64,000 nucleotides of DNA from Sequoia sempervirens (Eukaryota; Streptophyta; Pinopsida; Cupressales; Cupressaceae), in the NCBI GenBank assembly GCA_007258455.2, contig VDFB02252616.1, forward strand, positions 119,882,552 through 119,946,551, given 5' to 3'. The position numbers and the translations under genes were made by a program. Below the pieces are notes generated by a model. It did no database searches, was not told the origin of the DNA, and saw only the letters and a program-made list of their open reading frames with translations. Shown here in pieces: positions 1-13,578 of the stretch (position 1 is the stretch's first letter; each line of letters starts with the position of its first letter).

Positions 1-306
1 AATGTTTCTTTGGTAAAGCCATGCCAAAGGAATAGGTAAAAGGCTGCAACTTGGCACCATTTTATGAATATTCTATTTTTGTAGAGGTCTATCTTTTATG
101 CAAGTCGATTCTCATCTTTTAGGCATGTGAATTTTTGAATTATTCTTGAGCTACTATCAAGCAAAGGGAATCAATCTATTGCACCATCAACTGAGTAAGG
201 TTATAGAATTTTGTGACCTTATTTTCATAATAGATAAGTCAACTTGCATGGTACATGGTGTTGAATTACTCATCCATTTTGTAGGAATCATTGTCTCATC
301 TTTTAG

Positions 307-315
307 TATAAATAG
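307..315 (+). promoter_or_regulatory. TATA-box-like motif
   Basis: The sequence TATAAATAG is followed by a GAGG purine step, a good match to plant TATA boxes. No transcript start or downstream gene can be shown, so it may be a retroelement promoter or chance. Confidence 0.3.
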
Positions 316-343
316 AGGAGTCAATTGTTCATTTGGGATAGAT

Positions 344-362
344 TATTATTATTATTATTACT
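344..362. repeat. (ATT)n microsatellite
   Basis: About six consecutive ATT units are directly visible, ending in a variant ACT unit. Confidence 0.85.
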
Positions 363-1593
363 ATTCTACAATTATATTATGTTACATATATTCTTAGTGT
401 AGAGTTACATTGTGAGAGTATTGAGTTGTCTTGAGAAGGAGGACATAGTGAAGCATCGCTTTGAGAGGAAAAGTGAAGGCTAGCAAGCTGTCTTGGAAGG
501 TTGTGCATCAATTCAGTCAATTGGGTTAAGCATAATACAAGCATGAGAATCTAGTCTTCTCTTATTTGTCTTTATTTATGAAAGAATGTGTTTTGAATTC
601 TTTGATTGAAACTTCTTGAGAATTTACTTGCATTAGGAATCATAGATTTTGCTTTGGAAAGGAAAAAGAAGTTTTATGTTGTTCTATGAAAGTGCTTGTA
701 TTTACTCCATAATAGGAGGGATTGTTTGTCATTAGTATAAGTATACTAGGAATGATTAAAAAATGATAGCTTAAGGGTTATTCATGGCTAAGTTATTTGA
801 TTATAATAGATACCTTGCAAGTTACACCTGGGATTTGATTATCCATTGAAGGGAGGGTAACTTGTAGTTACACTTTATAGGTAGAAATACCATTTGAGTC
901 TATGGGAAAGGGAATAGGATGTTTCTATGGTTAAAGACTACCCATAGAAGGAAATTCCTATGCATAGATTATAATGGCCTTAAGTCAAATCGAGTTTGAG
1001 TAGTGTATGTGAGTAGGATGACTATCATTTGAAGTACTGGGTGAGAACACTTTGGACAAAGTAGTGTGATTTCCTTTGGCTCCACTGTCAATTCACCATG
1101 ATCCATTTATGCATGCTAGTCCAAGATTATAGGATTTACAAGTTCTAGACATGTAGGATGTAGCACTAAGCTCATAATGGTTTTCATTATGAGGTTACTC
1201 CAACAATCTCTTCATCAAAGGGTAGGGCCATCTATCATATGATAGATGTGCAGGGGACCGTATATGAGTCTATGGTTGGTGGAAAAGTGCTCGAGTGATG
1301 AGAATTCTCCTCCTCAACAGGTGACAAAAGACCAAGATTTGAAAGGAGATTCCTAGACCATCTATACCTATTGCTTTGAAGCTCGATTGAGCTATGTATG
1401 TACATTGTATACATTATTTGGAATATAGTATTATATGGAGTATTATATTGGAATGGAATCAATGTTGATTATTTTTATGTCATCTATGTTCATTGTTCTC
1501 TAGTATGAAAAGAATTTTGTATGCCAATGGTTAAGTTACATAGTTTTATTTACTTGAAAGTGAAAACTTAGGATATTGTACTTTTGTGAATGA

Positions 1594-2250
1594 GTGGCAT
1601 GTTACATTTCCTATGAAATACCAAGAGACAATAAAATGATTACTTTTGTGTCACCAAAGATAAAACAAGTGTATAGACCTAAAGAGACAATGGTTTTCCA
1701 ACCCCCGACGGTTCCTTCAATTCCTCCCCTAAGAGAAGAAAAGAGATTGATGGTTGATAAACTCACTCTTACCCCATCACAACTTGAAAACCATGAAAAA
1801 AAAAACCAAAGTGCTAAAGAGCGTAGGCGAAGAAGTCGTGCTATTTCTCATCAATTGGAAGAAAAGAATAAACCAACACCTATGAAAATAACTCAAGAAT
1901 AAATCCAACTTTCACCAAAACAAGACATAGAACCAAAACAAGAGGTGAAACAAGAAAATTCAAATGCAATAATCATAAAACCTCTTATTGTGATCAATTT
2001 GGATGATGATGATGAGATTGCTAAAATTGATGAAGAAGTGCATAATGAGTTGAATTTGTTATTTTCCACTTCTATGAGGTTAGATGGGGTAAAGTGTGAT
2101 GATCATCTTGATGAGAGTGATCCACCATGTGTTGAACCTAGTGATGCTCCTAGTACGGTACTTGTTGTAGTTCCCTTCGCTAGTTGTCTTCCTTATATTA
2201 TGAGAAAGATTGGAATGCAAATGACCCGCTCAAGGTCATCTCACATTTGA
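1594..2250 (+). pseudogene. Degenerate ORF of unknown function, one internal stop
   Basis: One reading frame runs from 1594 to 2250, interrupted only by a TAA at 1900-1902. The frame resumes without a shift, giving about 218 codons. The product is charged: a basic run (KERRRRSR) around residues 76-83, a proline-rich stretch near 35-45, a Lys/Gln-rich middle (PKQEVKQEN), and an acidic patch (NLDDDDEI) in the second half. I recognise no domain. A candidate 3' LTR starts about 1.2 kb downstream on the same strand, so it may be an accessory or gag-like ORF of an LTR element. A decayed host exon cannot be excluded. The open frame is clear; the identity is not. Confidence 0.4.
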
Positions 2251-3472
2251 AGTACTTCTTTTGTGTGTTTGATTTCTATATTCTTTTTGTTTTCTTGCAT
2301 GTGATGTGATATCCCATATTGTGCTACTTGGCATGTCTTTATGTTTGTGATTTTTCTTTGGATGACCCTTGTTGCTCCATTGGAACAAGGGTACAAAGGA
2401 AACAAACATGTCACGGCATTCTTCTATTTGTATCTTCACTCTTCTATATTTCGTAACCTTTATCTTTTCTTTTTGTCTTGTGTTTTCCTTTTGGGGATGA
2501 TGCAAGGCATTAAGAAATTTAGGTCTCTTCCATGTTGACCCAAAAGTTTCTGTCTTCTTTCTATGTTTCATTCCTCCTTTTTTTTGTTGTTCCACGAGTA
2601 CTTGGGGAATGATGTCAATTTCGAGATCTATTGTATTTGTAGGAAAGACGTATACTGACCTTAGGTCCATGGATCCCTCAGTGTACCTTTCTATGTTGTG
2701 TGTTGCATTGTGTTTGAGGGAAACCCCTAGTCATGAAGTATATTTATTTGTAAACATATTATTGGAATAAGGATTTTCAAATAAACTCTTGTGATTCTTT
2801 ATAACGCAACATTTATCATTTTCTACTTTAAAGTAATTGCTCACAACATGGTCTTTAGCAATTTCTTTAAAGTGGGGGCATACATTGGCATTTTTTTTGC
2901 TTCACTTTGTTCATAGAGGCTAAACTTAGTGGCATTTGGCATTTGGAATTTTCTTCGCTTCACTTTATTCACAGGGGTTGAACTTAGTGTAGCATTGGCA
3001 TAGCATTTTGATAATTTTTGTAGCACTCTATCAAGGTTAACAGGGAGTATAACTCTTGGTATGGTTATGGGCACACCTTATAGACCTAGTGTGTGTTTCT
3101 CATTTTGCTACTTGCTTTGGGAGCTCACCTAGTGAAAAAGGGTCCTCACTCTAGCCTGTGTGTCTTTCTCTTTTGTATGACCACTAGCATAATACAACTT
3201 GTTATCCCATACCCCTTTTTCTTTTTCCTTGCATTTACTTTGACATTATATGTTTTTTGTATCTTTTCTTGTTGCATATCATACATGTGTGTTCCTTTGT
3301 GCTTATGTTGGTTTGCCATGGGATCTTGATCCTGGGGGTTTGGCCACCCACTTGACCCTTATTCATCCTATCTCTTCAATATTTGTGCATTTGAACCCCT
3401 CGACATATATTAAATTCTACTTTAGTGTGAGTCTGAGCATAAGTTCATACTCTCACTAAAGCAGAGGTTAAA
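2251..3472. other. Non-coding stretch between ORF and candidate LTR
   Basis: T-rich on the plus strand. The short open frames on both strands show no protein family. It would be the 3' untranslated part of the element if 3473-4463 is its LTR. A purine-rich tract (AAAGCAGAGG) at 3458-3467 could be a degenerate polypurine tract. Confidence 0.3.
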
Positions 3473-4463
3473 TGTAGTGTAGAAAATTGTATACCTTAAA
3501 AATTTTACATTATGCTTTGTCCCCCTAATTTATTGGACTTAATTAAGCTTCTAATTTTCCAAATTATGCATTCCAAAGGCTAATTTTTATTGTTTTCTAA
3601 AGGAAGACAATCATGTAACAAATGCATCCAATCATTAAATTATCCCCGACTTTAAGTGTCTTAGAAATTTGGGCGATTGGGTCCCCCTCCTTAGCCAAGA
3701 CCCAAATTTAAATATGTTGTTGGTGATATTTTAACATCCAAAATTCAAATATGAAGTGTCAGATTTTAGAATCTAATTTTCAAGAAAAATTAGAACAATT
3801 TCATATAAATACCTAGTTATTTTATCATTTGAAATCTAACACATATTCAAGAGCATTATTGAGAAAATCAAGAGCAACATATCAGAGCATTATTACAGTA
3901 ATTCACAATCCAACATCATGTCAAGGTTTATGTGTGTTCATGTTATCATTGTTTTGTGAAGGCTAACATCTTTTTGTAGGTCTCCAAAGAATTCAAGCAT
4001 TCAAGCAAAGAAATATCCAAATCCTTGAAGAGCTGTGAATGACTTTAGTCCTTCAAGGAAGCCATTGAAGGGTGGTGAGTTGCAAAATTTTGTTCATTCA
4101 TCATTCCTTCCTTTCCATTACTATTTATCATTAACATTTTTCCATTGTGGAAGTGGAAACACTTACACAGGGTTTGACCGAGGGGAGCCCTATATGGCAC
4201 AAAATCTTCCCTCTTTGTGAATGTGCAAATTATAGGTTTGAAGAGGATTGAAGAGAGTTTGAATATCCATTATGCATTATTGAATTTGTTGTCATCAAAG
4301 TTGTCAAAACACAAAAACTCAATTATAGGATTTACTAATGTAATTTTGACAAGTTTACAAATGGGAATCAAAAGCTTAGATCCAACACCAGAAGACTACA
4401 AAAATAATTTCAGGACCCCCTAACAAAGACCCATTCGCCCAAGGGCGACTTGGTGTTACTACA
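3473..4463 (+). mobile_element. Candidate LTR (about 991 bp)
   Basis: The segment begins TGTAGTG and ends ACTACA, so its ends form a 6-bp inverted TGTAGT/ACTACA pair as expected for an LTR. A purine-rich tract lies just before it and a TATA-like motif (TATAAATA) lies inside near 3803. No second copy exists in this window and I find no target-site duplication. It could be a 3' LTR of the decayed element at 1-3472, or a solo LTR. Confidence 0.4.
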
Positions 4464-5068
4464 ACACTCAGACTCAACTTTTTGTGACATGTACACATCA
4501 ATCTGCACTTTCTAGATCCACTTGCAAATCATTGTTTCTGTTTGTTTATCTTCAGAAAATTATATTTATCATATTAGGTCATATAGTCTAATTAGGGCAA
4601 TCATTCCAAGTCATTTCCAATTCATTCCTAAGACTCAAAAGAATCAGATCTAGGTCTGATTTACTCACCTTGAATGTTGTAAGTCAATCTATGCACCTTT
4701 TTTATTTGCATCCTAATGAAATACTAGAAATGATGGTCCATTTACCCTAGGCATTGTGGTTATTAAACTTAGGGTAACCACATTTTTATGTTTCACAATG
4801 TAATTTTGATCTTTTGTAGCTAAACTTCATAGGCTCCATTATTTCTTCTTTTTTTGAGCTTTTTTTATATGGGATAATTGTTTTAGAGCTTTGTAGTGGT
4901 GAAGATGGTTCCTAGTTTTTATGTTTGGTTTTTTCCAAAAATTATGGATTCTCATAAGTGATGTTGATTTCTTCTCATTTTGGGAACTTCCAAGGTTTTG
5001 TTTGGGCTCATACAATATTTTTTGTTGGTGTGAATAGGTACATTTCCTATCTAGTTACTTAATGGGGT
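4464..5068. other. Non-coding stretch up to the assembly gap
   Basis: I see no gene, RNA or recognisable element here. Confidence 0.4.
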
Positions 5069-5168
5069 NNNNNNNNNNNNNNNNNNNNNNNNNNNNNNNN
5101 NNNNNNNNNNNNNNNNNNNNNNNNNNNNNNNNNNNNNNNNNNNNNNNNNNNNNNNNNNNNNNNNNNNN
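5069..5168. other. Assembly gap (100 N)
   Basis: Exactly 100 Ns, the conventional length for a gap of unknown size. Features next to it should not be assumed to be contiguous. Confidence 0.98.
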
Positions 5169-5520
5169 GATAAGTAGGCTAATGGTGACACAAGGTGACT
5201 AATGAGGTGATTAGGATGATGAAATGATAGGAGGAATTCCAAGTCCAAGATTAAGGGGTGAATGATGATAAGTCCAAATAGGGAAGATGATATGATGACT
5301 ATGATAATGAAAATATGAAAATGGAGGTTAAAATGGTGAGGAAACAAAATGATTGGGAGGGTGGGATATTTGGAAAGTGGGAGGTTATGATCATATTGGA
5401 TGATTATGGGAGGGTAAAAATGGAATCATCTAGGTATGGGTGATGAGGTGTAAAATGGTGGGGAAATTATGGTCAAAAAGTGGATGAGTTGTAGAATATG
5501 TCAGAATAATTAGGGGAACC

Positions 5521-8240
5521 CTATGATGTTGCTATTAGAAGACTCAGGTTCTCAAGCCAGACATAGGCACAACTTTTCAGACAAAGCCAAATGTAGGTGC
5601 AATTTTGTAAAGGACACATGCATAGGTTTTTATGATAGAAGCACAAAATGAAAGTGTCAATATGGTAGAGTGCAAGAATAGTTTTGTAGAGTGTAGGCAC
5701 TGGGATTTTCAGTAGAGGCACAACTATTTTGGTCCTAGGCACAACTCTACATTCTAAGTGTTTTGGCAAGATTTAGCAAACAAGAAAATACAATGGCCAA
5801 GTTTGATAAATTTTAAAGGGTATGGTAAATCCTCAACCCCTTGGCTGATTTTTTTTATAATGGTTTTGCAGAAGAAACTCCAAATACTTGTTTACAAACC
5901 TAAATTAGTCAACTGGGTTTATAGACTAGTGTAGGCCCACCACCTAAGAAAGATTGGGTTAATACTCCTTGATACTTGGGTGGAACACCCTTTCTCGTGA
6001 AGATGGATAGGTAGAGATCCAATGACATAGGGTTGCCAATGGATACCATAGGCACACCTTCTTTCTCTCCTTAGGAGATTTTCAAGCCAACTCAAATATT
6101 TCTAGCTCAACCTAAGAAAGTACATGGTAACTTCAAGGTACAATCTGCATCCCTTGCACCATACTAGCTATGTTCGAAGGCCTTGATCTAGGTTACACTA
6201 TTTTTTTCTAGGGCGTCCTTTAAACACTAGGAGGGTGTGTGAGATACAACTGTGAACACTAGTCCATCATAAGCATGGGCTGGGAACTTTCGGTAGGAAA
6301 GCTTGGACTAGCCCTGCACTCCTAGCTTGGAATCACCCTAAGCATGAAAGCTTCTCTAAATAGGATGTGACTAGATTAGGATAGAAATTTTGTTCTCCCC
6401 CCTTTCTATACCCTTTCAATAACACATGGTTGAGTTTGTCCCCTAAGGTGATGAAATCCTTAGGCAAGCCTCCTAAAGGGAAAGGTATGGTAGATTTTTT
6501 TTATCACCAAGATCACATGAAGCACGAGGGGAGAGCATACACAAAAAACTAGCACACCTTATGTTTACCTAAAAAAACTAAACAAGATGAAGAAGTACAA
6601 ATATTTTTGATCCCCAAGATCATGCTAAGTGCAAGGGGAGAGCATACATCTATTGTACCCTTCCAAATATGACACACAAGTTCATTTACCCTATATTTCT
6701 ACTTTTAGAACCTTATATAGTGGAAAAAAAATCTTCTACAAATGTCCTGCAAAATCATATATTAGTAGTTTTATTTTCTTAGTCTTGGCCAATTTGATTA
6801 GCTACACCACTTGTTAGTCCAATAGGTTAGCCAAAAAAACCAAAAATTTGAGAATAAAATGTAGGCGCAACTATGCAGACAAACAAAATTAGAAGCACAA
6901 AAACATAGAAAAACATATTTTATGCTAGAAATAGAGGCACTAAAATAGATAAAGTTGTGTCTATGCACAAGAAAGAAGTGCAGAAATAGACAAAACCACG
7001 CCTATGATTATAAAACAGATTTGTGAAATTTGTAGTCTAACTCCCTGCTAACTTGATTATGCCTATTTGAATAATGTAACTTACTATTTTTTTTCTAATT
7101 ATTAATTATTAAGAGCCACAAATATTATAAAAACACTAAGTATGTTGATCTTTCTACCCTAAAGTAGAAGTGTCACTCTATGAAATAGAGGCATGAAAAG
7201 TCTTTATGGAGGAACAACAGGTCACTAGGTAAGTGTGATAGGTCTTTGTGCAAGCACCAAAATATAGAGCGCAAGCACTATAAGTCAGCACAAAAGCACC
7301 ACAATTTTTTGCATAGGTGGAACAAAAATTTGACCTGAAATAGAAAACAAGAAAAATGTAAAGTGGTTCTTAGAAATGAGTTCTTTGACCTTAAGGGTTA
7401 ATTTTAATGTGCAAAATGAAGTGTGAAAAGAGTGAAAATAGGGAACTTGATTAGCTTAATAGATTTTAGATTTTTTTTAGTTTGTGTGTAAATTTTATCT
7501 TAAACCTTACTGTAGATTTGTAGTTCCAACCAAAAAGAAGATTGTTTGTAAAAAAACTAACTAGATTAAGCTAAAATCACCTATATGCTAATAATGGGCA
7601 ACTAGCAGTTTGTAAAAACACCCCTACAAAACAAGGTTGTTAGAACAATCCAAAAACTATCTATGGATGGATGAAGGTGTAACTATCGAGCTTGCAGGTG
7701 TTGAAAGTTGCAACAAAGGCACTGAGGTTAGGAATGCGGGTGTAATAGGATTGAACATAGGTTCTAAAATTTGTGATGCAAGCGTAGCGATTTGAAACAG
7801 AAGCATCATTCTATAGAGGTTGAGACTTGAAACTAAAACCTTCACAAAAATTCAACAAAAATTAGTAAAAGGGATGTGGGTCCCACTAGGCATGCCAAAA
7901 TGCAAAAGGGGAAATCACAATCAAAGGTAAAAAAAGCATAAAAAAAGTGAAATCAATGCATAAACCAAAGTTATACCTTCAAATCCTCTCTATGGATTGA
8001 GCTCTCAAACATGCACCCAACTATTTACTTGATTTGCTCTTAAAGATTGATTCCAATGTGGATTGCTCACTTACTATTCTAGCATAATATGGCTAATCAA
8101 ATTCAATCTGGTGAAATGAGGAGAGAAGACTCCAATTTATAGAAATTAGATGAAAGGAATGGAGGGCTAAGATTGCTTGACTTAATCAAAAGTGGAGATT
8201 AAGTATGGTGGGGATCAAGAGAATTGTGACATGTGTCACA
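5521..8240 (-). mobile_element. LTR-like segment, relative of the block at 38.5-41.1 kb
   Basis: The core at about 5930-6500 aligns with about 39260-39790 in the same orientation. Shared landmarks include a 'taggcccacca' start, a 'gcatgggctgggaa / catgggttgggaa' block and 'ggtgatgaaatcc'. Looser similarity continues to about 8180 (compare 'ggagggctaagattg' with 'gaagggctgagattg' near 40970). The core is flanked by irregular blocks rich in 'aggcacaa'. Strand is assumed from the minus-strand gypsy gag beside the second copy. No gag lies next to this copy, so it may be a solo or truncated LTR. Confidence 0.45.
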
Positions 8241-8831
8241 ATGGGGATAGATGGAAGATATGAGGTGTGTTCACACAAGTGTGAGCACACTTTGGTGAGA
8301 GAGGGCATTTAATTTTAGAGGCTTTGTGTAAGAGGGTGTAAGAGCTAGTGGGGGTAGGTAGGATCTCATACGTGTGAGAGGAGGGTAGAGAATAGGCTAG
8401 GAAACTTGTCACCATGTGGCAAGTTTTAGGGAGAGGTGAGGGAATTTTAAATTGGAATAAATTGATAATGATGATAAGTAACAAGGGTTAAATCAACTAA
8501 TGAAGGATTAATTAATTTAATAGGGTAGGTTGAGTTAATAAACCATAGATTTATTTAACTTGGGTGGAGTCAAATGTTGGAGGATGGGCTAATGATAATT
8601 AAAGGAGGGATAAGACTAATTAATCAAAGATTAATTAACTTAAGTGGTATTAGAAGAAATAAGGATAATGGTGGGATTAATTAAATAATTCAAATATTTA
8701 ATTAATTATAAGAAGGTGGAATAATCAATTAAATAATAAATATTTAAATAATTATGGGTTAGGAGGGGTGAATTAATTAAATAATAACATTTAATTAATT
8801 AGGAAGAAGTGTTATCAAAATTAGGGTGACT
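8241..8831. other. AT-rich tract with repeated TTAATTAA-type motifs
   Basis: From about 8490 to 8810 the sequence repeatedly uses taattaa and aaatattt words, with many local palindromes. No gene is visible. Confidence 0.5.
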
Positions 8832-9383
8832 ACAAATATAGAAAGGAAATATAGGTGCCTAAATGTGGATCTGTATCTTTTAAGCAAATGTAGTTATACA
8901 TACAAGGTTCTTAAGCCACTTAATTTATTATTTTATTCTTGATTTTTATCTTATCTTAGTGAGGATTGTTGCCTTATATTATCATCAAAATAGAGACCCC
9001 CTTTTTAGCTTGAGATTTTGAGAGAGTTTCTACCATCTTTCAATTTTTCATGTTCTCTAGATGGGTTGGTGAGTTGATTTTATTTTTTCCTTATATTATC
9101 ATTTTTAACTTATACACAAATATAGAAAAGAAATATAGGCACCTAAATGTGGATCTGTATCTTTTAAGCAAATGTAGTTATACATGCAAGGCTCTTAAGC
9201 CACTTAATTTATTATTTTATTCTTGATTTTTATCTTATCTCGGTGAGTATTTTTGCCTTATATTATCATTAAAATAGAGACCCCCTTTTTAGCTTGATAT
9301 TTTGAGAGAGTTTCTACCATCTTTCAATTTTTCATCTTCTCTAGATGACATAGATCTTGGTTGGTAAGTTGATTTGATCTTCA
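8832..9383. repeat. Tandem duplication, 284-bp period
   Basis: Two adjacent copies, 8832-9115 and 9116 to about 9383, share nearly all their sequence. Both carry 'aatatagaaaggaaatata'-type starts, 'gtggatctgtatctttt' and 'tttctaccatctttcaa'. The second copy diverges at its right end. No coding potential is visible. Confidence 0.85.
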
Positions 9384-10950
9384 TGGGCCCTAGTATGTTC
9401 TAGATGTCTTCCTATGCTACGATATGTGTTATTTGGGGTCAATTTGATGTTTTATCATTCACTTGATAAGTTCTAGCATGATATTAGTTTGAGGAGTCTT
9501 ATATATAGATGTACTCCATTGCTTCATTTGACTTCTTGGCTTACATGGATATGATCACAATACTCTAGTCATTTTAAAAAGAATGTTTGATTTCATATTA
9601 TGACAATTTGATGATTGCATGTATTTAGGTTTGAAAACCATGAAGAATACTTCAATTTTAGGTCACTTGAGGTTATGGTTTTCTCACACATGATATTAAA
9701 AACTTTCATGAGTGATATTAAATGTTTTTATGATCACTATCATGCTTGCACATGTCTTGGAATGGAATATATATTCTATGTAAAGAAATTGTTAATGGTT
9801 AAGTTGGGTCTTTGTTATTGTTGGATGGTTTAAACCCTTTAAATATTTATGTAAAAATTCAATATCAGGTAATATAGAGAACTTTCACTCATGTAGTGTT
9901 GGTAGTTGAATAATTTTGTTTCATTTTTAGATGATGCAAGTAGATAGTCCTTCTAATATTCATAGGATAGTGGAGCATGGTGTTGCTGCAAAAGTATCAA
10001 GTTCAATTCCTTTGATAGAGGTATGAGGTAGATTAATAAATTTCACATTATATTTGTTGTTTTATCTATATATTATTGAAAAATCAAATGGTTTTCATTT
10101 GTAGTTTAATTTCTATCTAGATGGTTGCCACAAGGCTTCACAACTCTAGATCATGAGTGTGCCCCTGTTGTGGATGAACATAGTGATTATTTGTATGTGA
10201 CAAGTGATTTAATTTTATATTTCATTTTATAATTTAATTTCTATTTATTAATGTCTATAATTTTTATTTTAATAGGTGGGGGTCAAAGAATATTTGAACA
10301 AGAGGTCAAGTGAATGAGTTCAAGGAAGACCACCATCATATGCATCTCCATACCCTAACAATCAAAAGAAACTCATGATCTATTTCCTTCACCTAAATTG
10401 AAATGACTAGATGCATTAGCATCCTTTGTTGTATGCCTATATGGAATTTTTTAACATATATTTTGTATTACATATATGTGACATTGTATGTCCATATGGC
10501 ATTATTGTAAGCCTATATGTCATTCTTGCTTATATGTTATAATTATATCAACATATAATGATGTATGCGTATATGGATATTTGGTTAATACATAGCTTTT
10601 TTTTATCAATGGTGTCCATATTTGCACTATAAATGATAATTTGAATAAAGGAATAATGAATTGACACACTATAAATGATTAATGTTATCCATATTTATAA
10701 AATATAATTTGATTAAATGAATAATTGAAAAAGGATAACTTTTCCATTTGGATTGTAGTACGGCTGCATACTTGTTAGGAATAAATAATGACAAACTAAT
10801 ATCTCCAAAAATAGCTTGTTGATACCCATTGGTTGGTTAGTATCTACATTTAATATTGTCTAGATTGACATCCCCTACAACTTGAAGAATATATAGTCAT
10901 GCAACTACAAAACATAGGGATCCCAAGGACAGTCAAGTACCCATCCATCT
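9384..10950 (+). other. Non-coding stretch with exon-like patches
   Basis: There is no recognisable gene. Around 9931-10020 a short open stretch sits between an AG acceptor and a GTATGA donor. Similar AG-bounded patches lie near 10121 and 10277. They could be relics of a multi-exon gene, but I cannot match them to a family. The segment 10440-10570 is rich in 'tatatg' words. The right end is the flank of the LTR array. Confidence 0.25.
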
Positions 10951-12531
10951 TGAAGCAATACAACTATCAACAACCATCATTCATCAGGGAAACATTAGTC
11001 CCAAACACAATTAGGGGAAGATCAAATTGAAAAAGCAACAAATCCACTTAACTTTTCATCAAAATCTCCACAAATTCACTTATCAACTCAAAAATTTCTT
11101 TTAACCATTCCATAGGTTATCATTCATCCATTCCAAAAATTAGTATCCTACACTTTTGTCAAAATCAAATTCATCACATAACCTGATTAAGAAAACAAAA
11201 CCATTCCTCCCTTCACTATTCAATCAATTCTTTCAACTACACCACATTAGTCTTCATTCCAAACTACTTCTTTAAACAAAAATGACTACAATCTATTCTC
11301 AGACTTGAATACATCTCAGGAATCATCAATTTGACACAATCAAATCAAAATCCTGATTAGATTCACTAAAAAATTCATTCTTTCATTATTTACCAAGGCA
11401 CTCCTTCATTCAACTTGCTTTTCCAAGGAAAAATATCAACATACCATTCTATCACCAGTCCTTCAATCCACTATAATCCACATCAATTTCACTGTAACAA
11501 AACAAAAACATGTCTATATACCACTGTTCTAATAGAGTCCTTGGTTTCTGTAGTCAAAGCATCATTTTTTTCCTAAGGAATCAACTTTGCTAAAACACTA
11601 AAAACCACAAGCTTACCTTCAAACACTCTTCCAAACATTGGATACATATATAACATCATTGTTAAAATAGGTTCAACAAAAACTAAATCACATATATGAC
11701 TATTTATTCAAAAGTTTCATGCATTCCACACCAAACTTCTAGTAGCACTACAACTTGACAAATTGGGTATATCAGATTACCCAAATAGATTCCCATTGTC
11801 TCTATATCCATTTTAAAACCCATTTCAATCTCCTTTAACACCACAAAGCATAGAGTAGTGTTGCTTTAAGAAAATATATAGATCCATTGACTGTTCTACA
11901 TAATTAAGACTCAAATTAGGCTTATTAGGCTATGGTGCAATAGGGTTTATTGAATATCCTATTACCTGGCATTATTTCTCCTAACCAATAATTGAAACAT
12001 CTTTAATTTGTCTTGAATAAGCTTATTCTAACACAAAAAGTATTTCTCCATGCATCTATTATTAAACACTAGGTGTAATTTCTTTACAACTGTTAGAAAA
12101 AACCCCTGTTCACAGGCTGAGACAATCATAAACACTTAGTTACTCATGCATAATATTTTTTATTTGTTCCAAAAACTAAATAACATGAAATTAGAAATAA
12201 TAATGGAACACAACAACAAGATCTAGGATTTTTCCCTGAGTAGAATGAACGAAATACAAATTATTTTCTCTCTAGTTACCTTAGAAAGGGGTTTCAACAG
12301 ATTTCAGAAAAAAACAACAAAACTAACTCAAAACAGCATGAAATAACATGAAACAAAAAGGAAAATGAGGGGGATTGATAGGGTTATCAATTAAAAACAT
12401 CCACTCGTGCATGAATGACCGTACAAAGTGGTAATCTACTCTAAAACAACTGTTATATAGTGATTTTTGTCAAATAGACAAAGTTTATTCATGAAATCTT
12501 ATTTCTACCATTTCATTACATGATCATAAGA
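10951..12531 (-). repeat. LTR A (terminal 3' LTR of the array)
   Basis: Minus-strand LTR of about 1.58 kb and the outermost copy: beyond its TCA end lies unrelated flank (AGATG...) instead of a primer binding site. Its first bases are CT rather than TG. It shares several variants with LTR D, such as the 'acatatataacatc' form. Confidence 0.8.
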
Positions 12532-13578
12532 CCTCCCCTTCTTTTTCAACAAGGAATAATGCATTTTTAATGGCTTTACAATTTCCTTCATTGGTTGAAA
12601 TCAACTCTAACTTCCCATGACCTTTGATATTCCTTGATTTTTTGTTGTTTTTCCTTTTTTTTACAACTTTGACAATAAATAACAATCTTTTGCCACTAAA
12701 GAAAAGTATTTTAAATTTACCACCTAGAAACCTGTTACATGGCTTCAATGCATTCAATTTTTTCTTTACATGGCCTTGACACATGATTTTAGGCTTGAAC
12801 ACACAAATATTACAAATTATCCTTTTGAAGGCATTTAATGATTAAGGTGCTCCTGCACCATACAACCAACCAACTGAACCTTTCCAAGTCCCTTGGAAAC
12901 ATATCAACCTTCTTTGTACCTACAAAAAAAATTCAACTTGCCTTGGACTGCTTCTTCTTCATCTTCTTGACTCTCTCTTCCCGAATCTCCATTTTTCTTT
13001 ACCTTTGTCTTCACTTTGTCCTTTGCATTCTCTTTTTCCTTTCTCATTCTCTATCATCAGGTTCACATTCTCAAAAGGACACATGACTTCCCTTTTACCA
13101 CTCTCTTCTTTTCACCAATTCTTGTCTCAACAAAGGATACAAGACTGGTCTTGCAAACTACTTATCTTCAACAATCATCCTTGACCTTCTTAGACCAATC
13201 TTATCTTCATCTTTTTAACCACTCCCATCAATGGATTACTCTTATGGCTGCAACTCTTCTAGTGCTTGCTCAAACAAATATCCATCTCTCTTCAACCTGC
13301 AAACACAAACTCAAACACCAACTCAACAAACCATCCATCTTACCCAACAACAAATCCTGGAAGATTCCTCACTCTCTTTGCTTTGCACCTTCTACCCAAA
13401 TTTATCTCCATTGGAGGATGGTGACCACAACCCTTTCCTTGTCTTCCAACACACACAACTCAAAAAATTTCTTCTATGTAGTTTAGATGCACCAAGCACC
13501 TGCAACCAACCAACTATCAACAACAACTTAACCACAAACTTTCCCTTTCCTCAGAGCCTTCTGGCTCTAATACCAATT
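12532..13578 (-). repeat. Internal segment A-B of the array
   Basis: About 1.05 kb between LTR B and LTR A. The primer binding site at 13565-13576 reads TGGTATTAGAGC on the minus strand, one change from the tRNA-iMet match. The polypurine tract borders LTR A. No retroviral domain is seen. The plus (antisense) strand holds a 116-codon open frame at 13231-13581. Confidence 0.75.

Larger units (their letters stand above)
1..1593. other. Non-coding AT-rich stretch, probably retroelement-derived
   Basis: I find no supportable gene here. A TATA-like promoter motif and an ATT microsatellite lie near 300-362, an arrangement often seen at the U3/R border of plant LTRs. The rest is unique-looking AT-rich sequence with stops in all frames. 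It lies upstream of the degenerate ORF at 1594-2250 and may be the 5' part of the same element. Confidence 0.4.

Noticed and set aside
2236..2670. 144-codon minus ORF
   Set aside because: No family, poor composition, and it overlaps non-coding T-rich DNA; probably chance.
5051..5347. Minus ORF across the N gap
   Set aside because: About a third of it is made of N, so it has no support.
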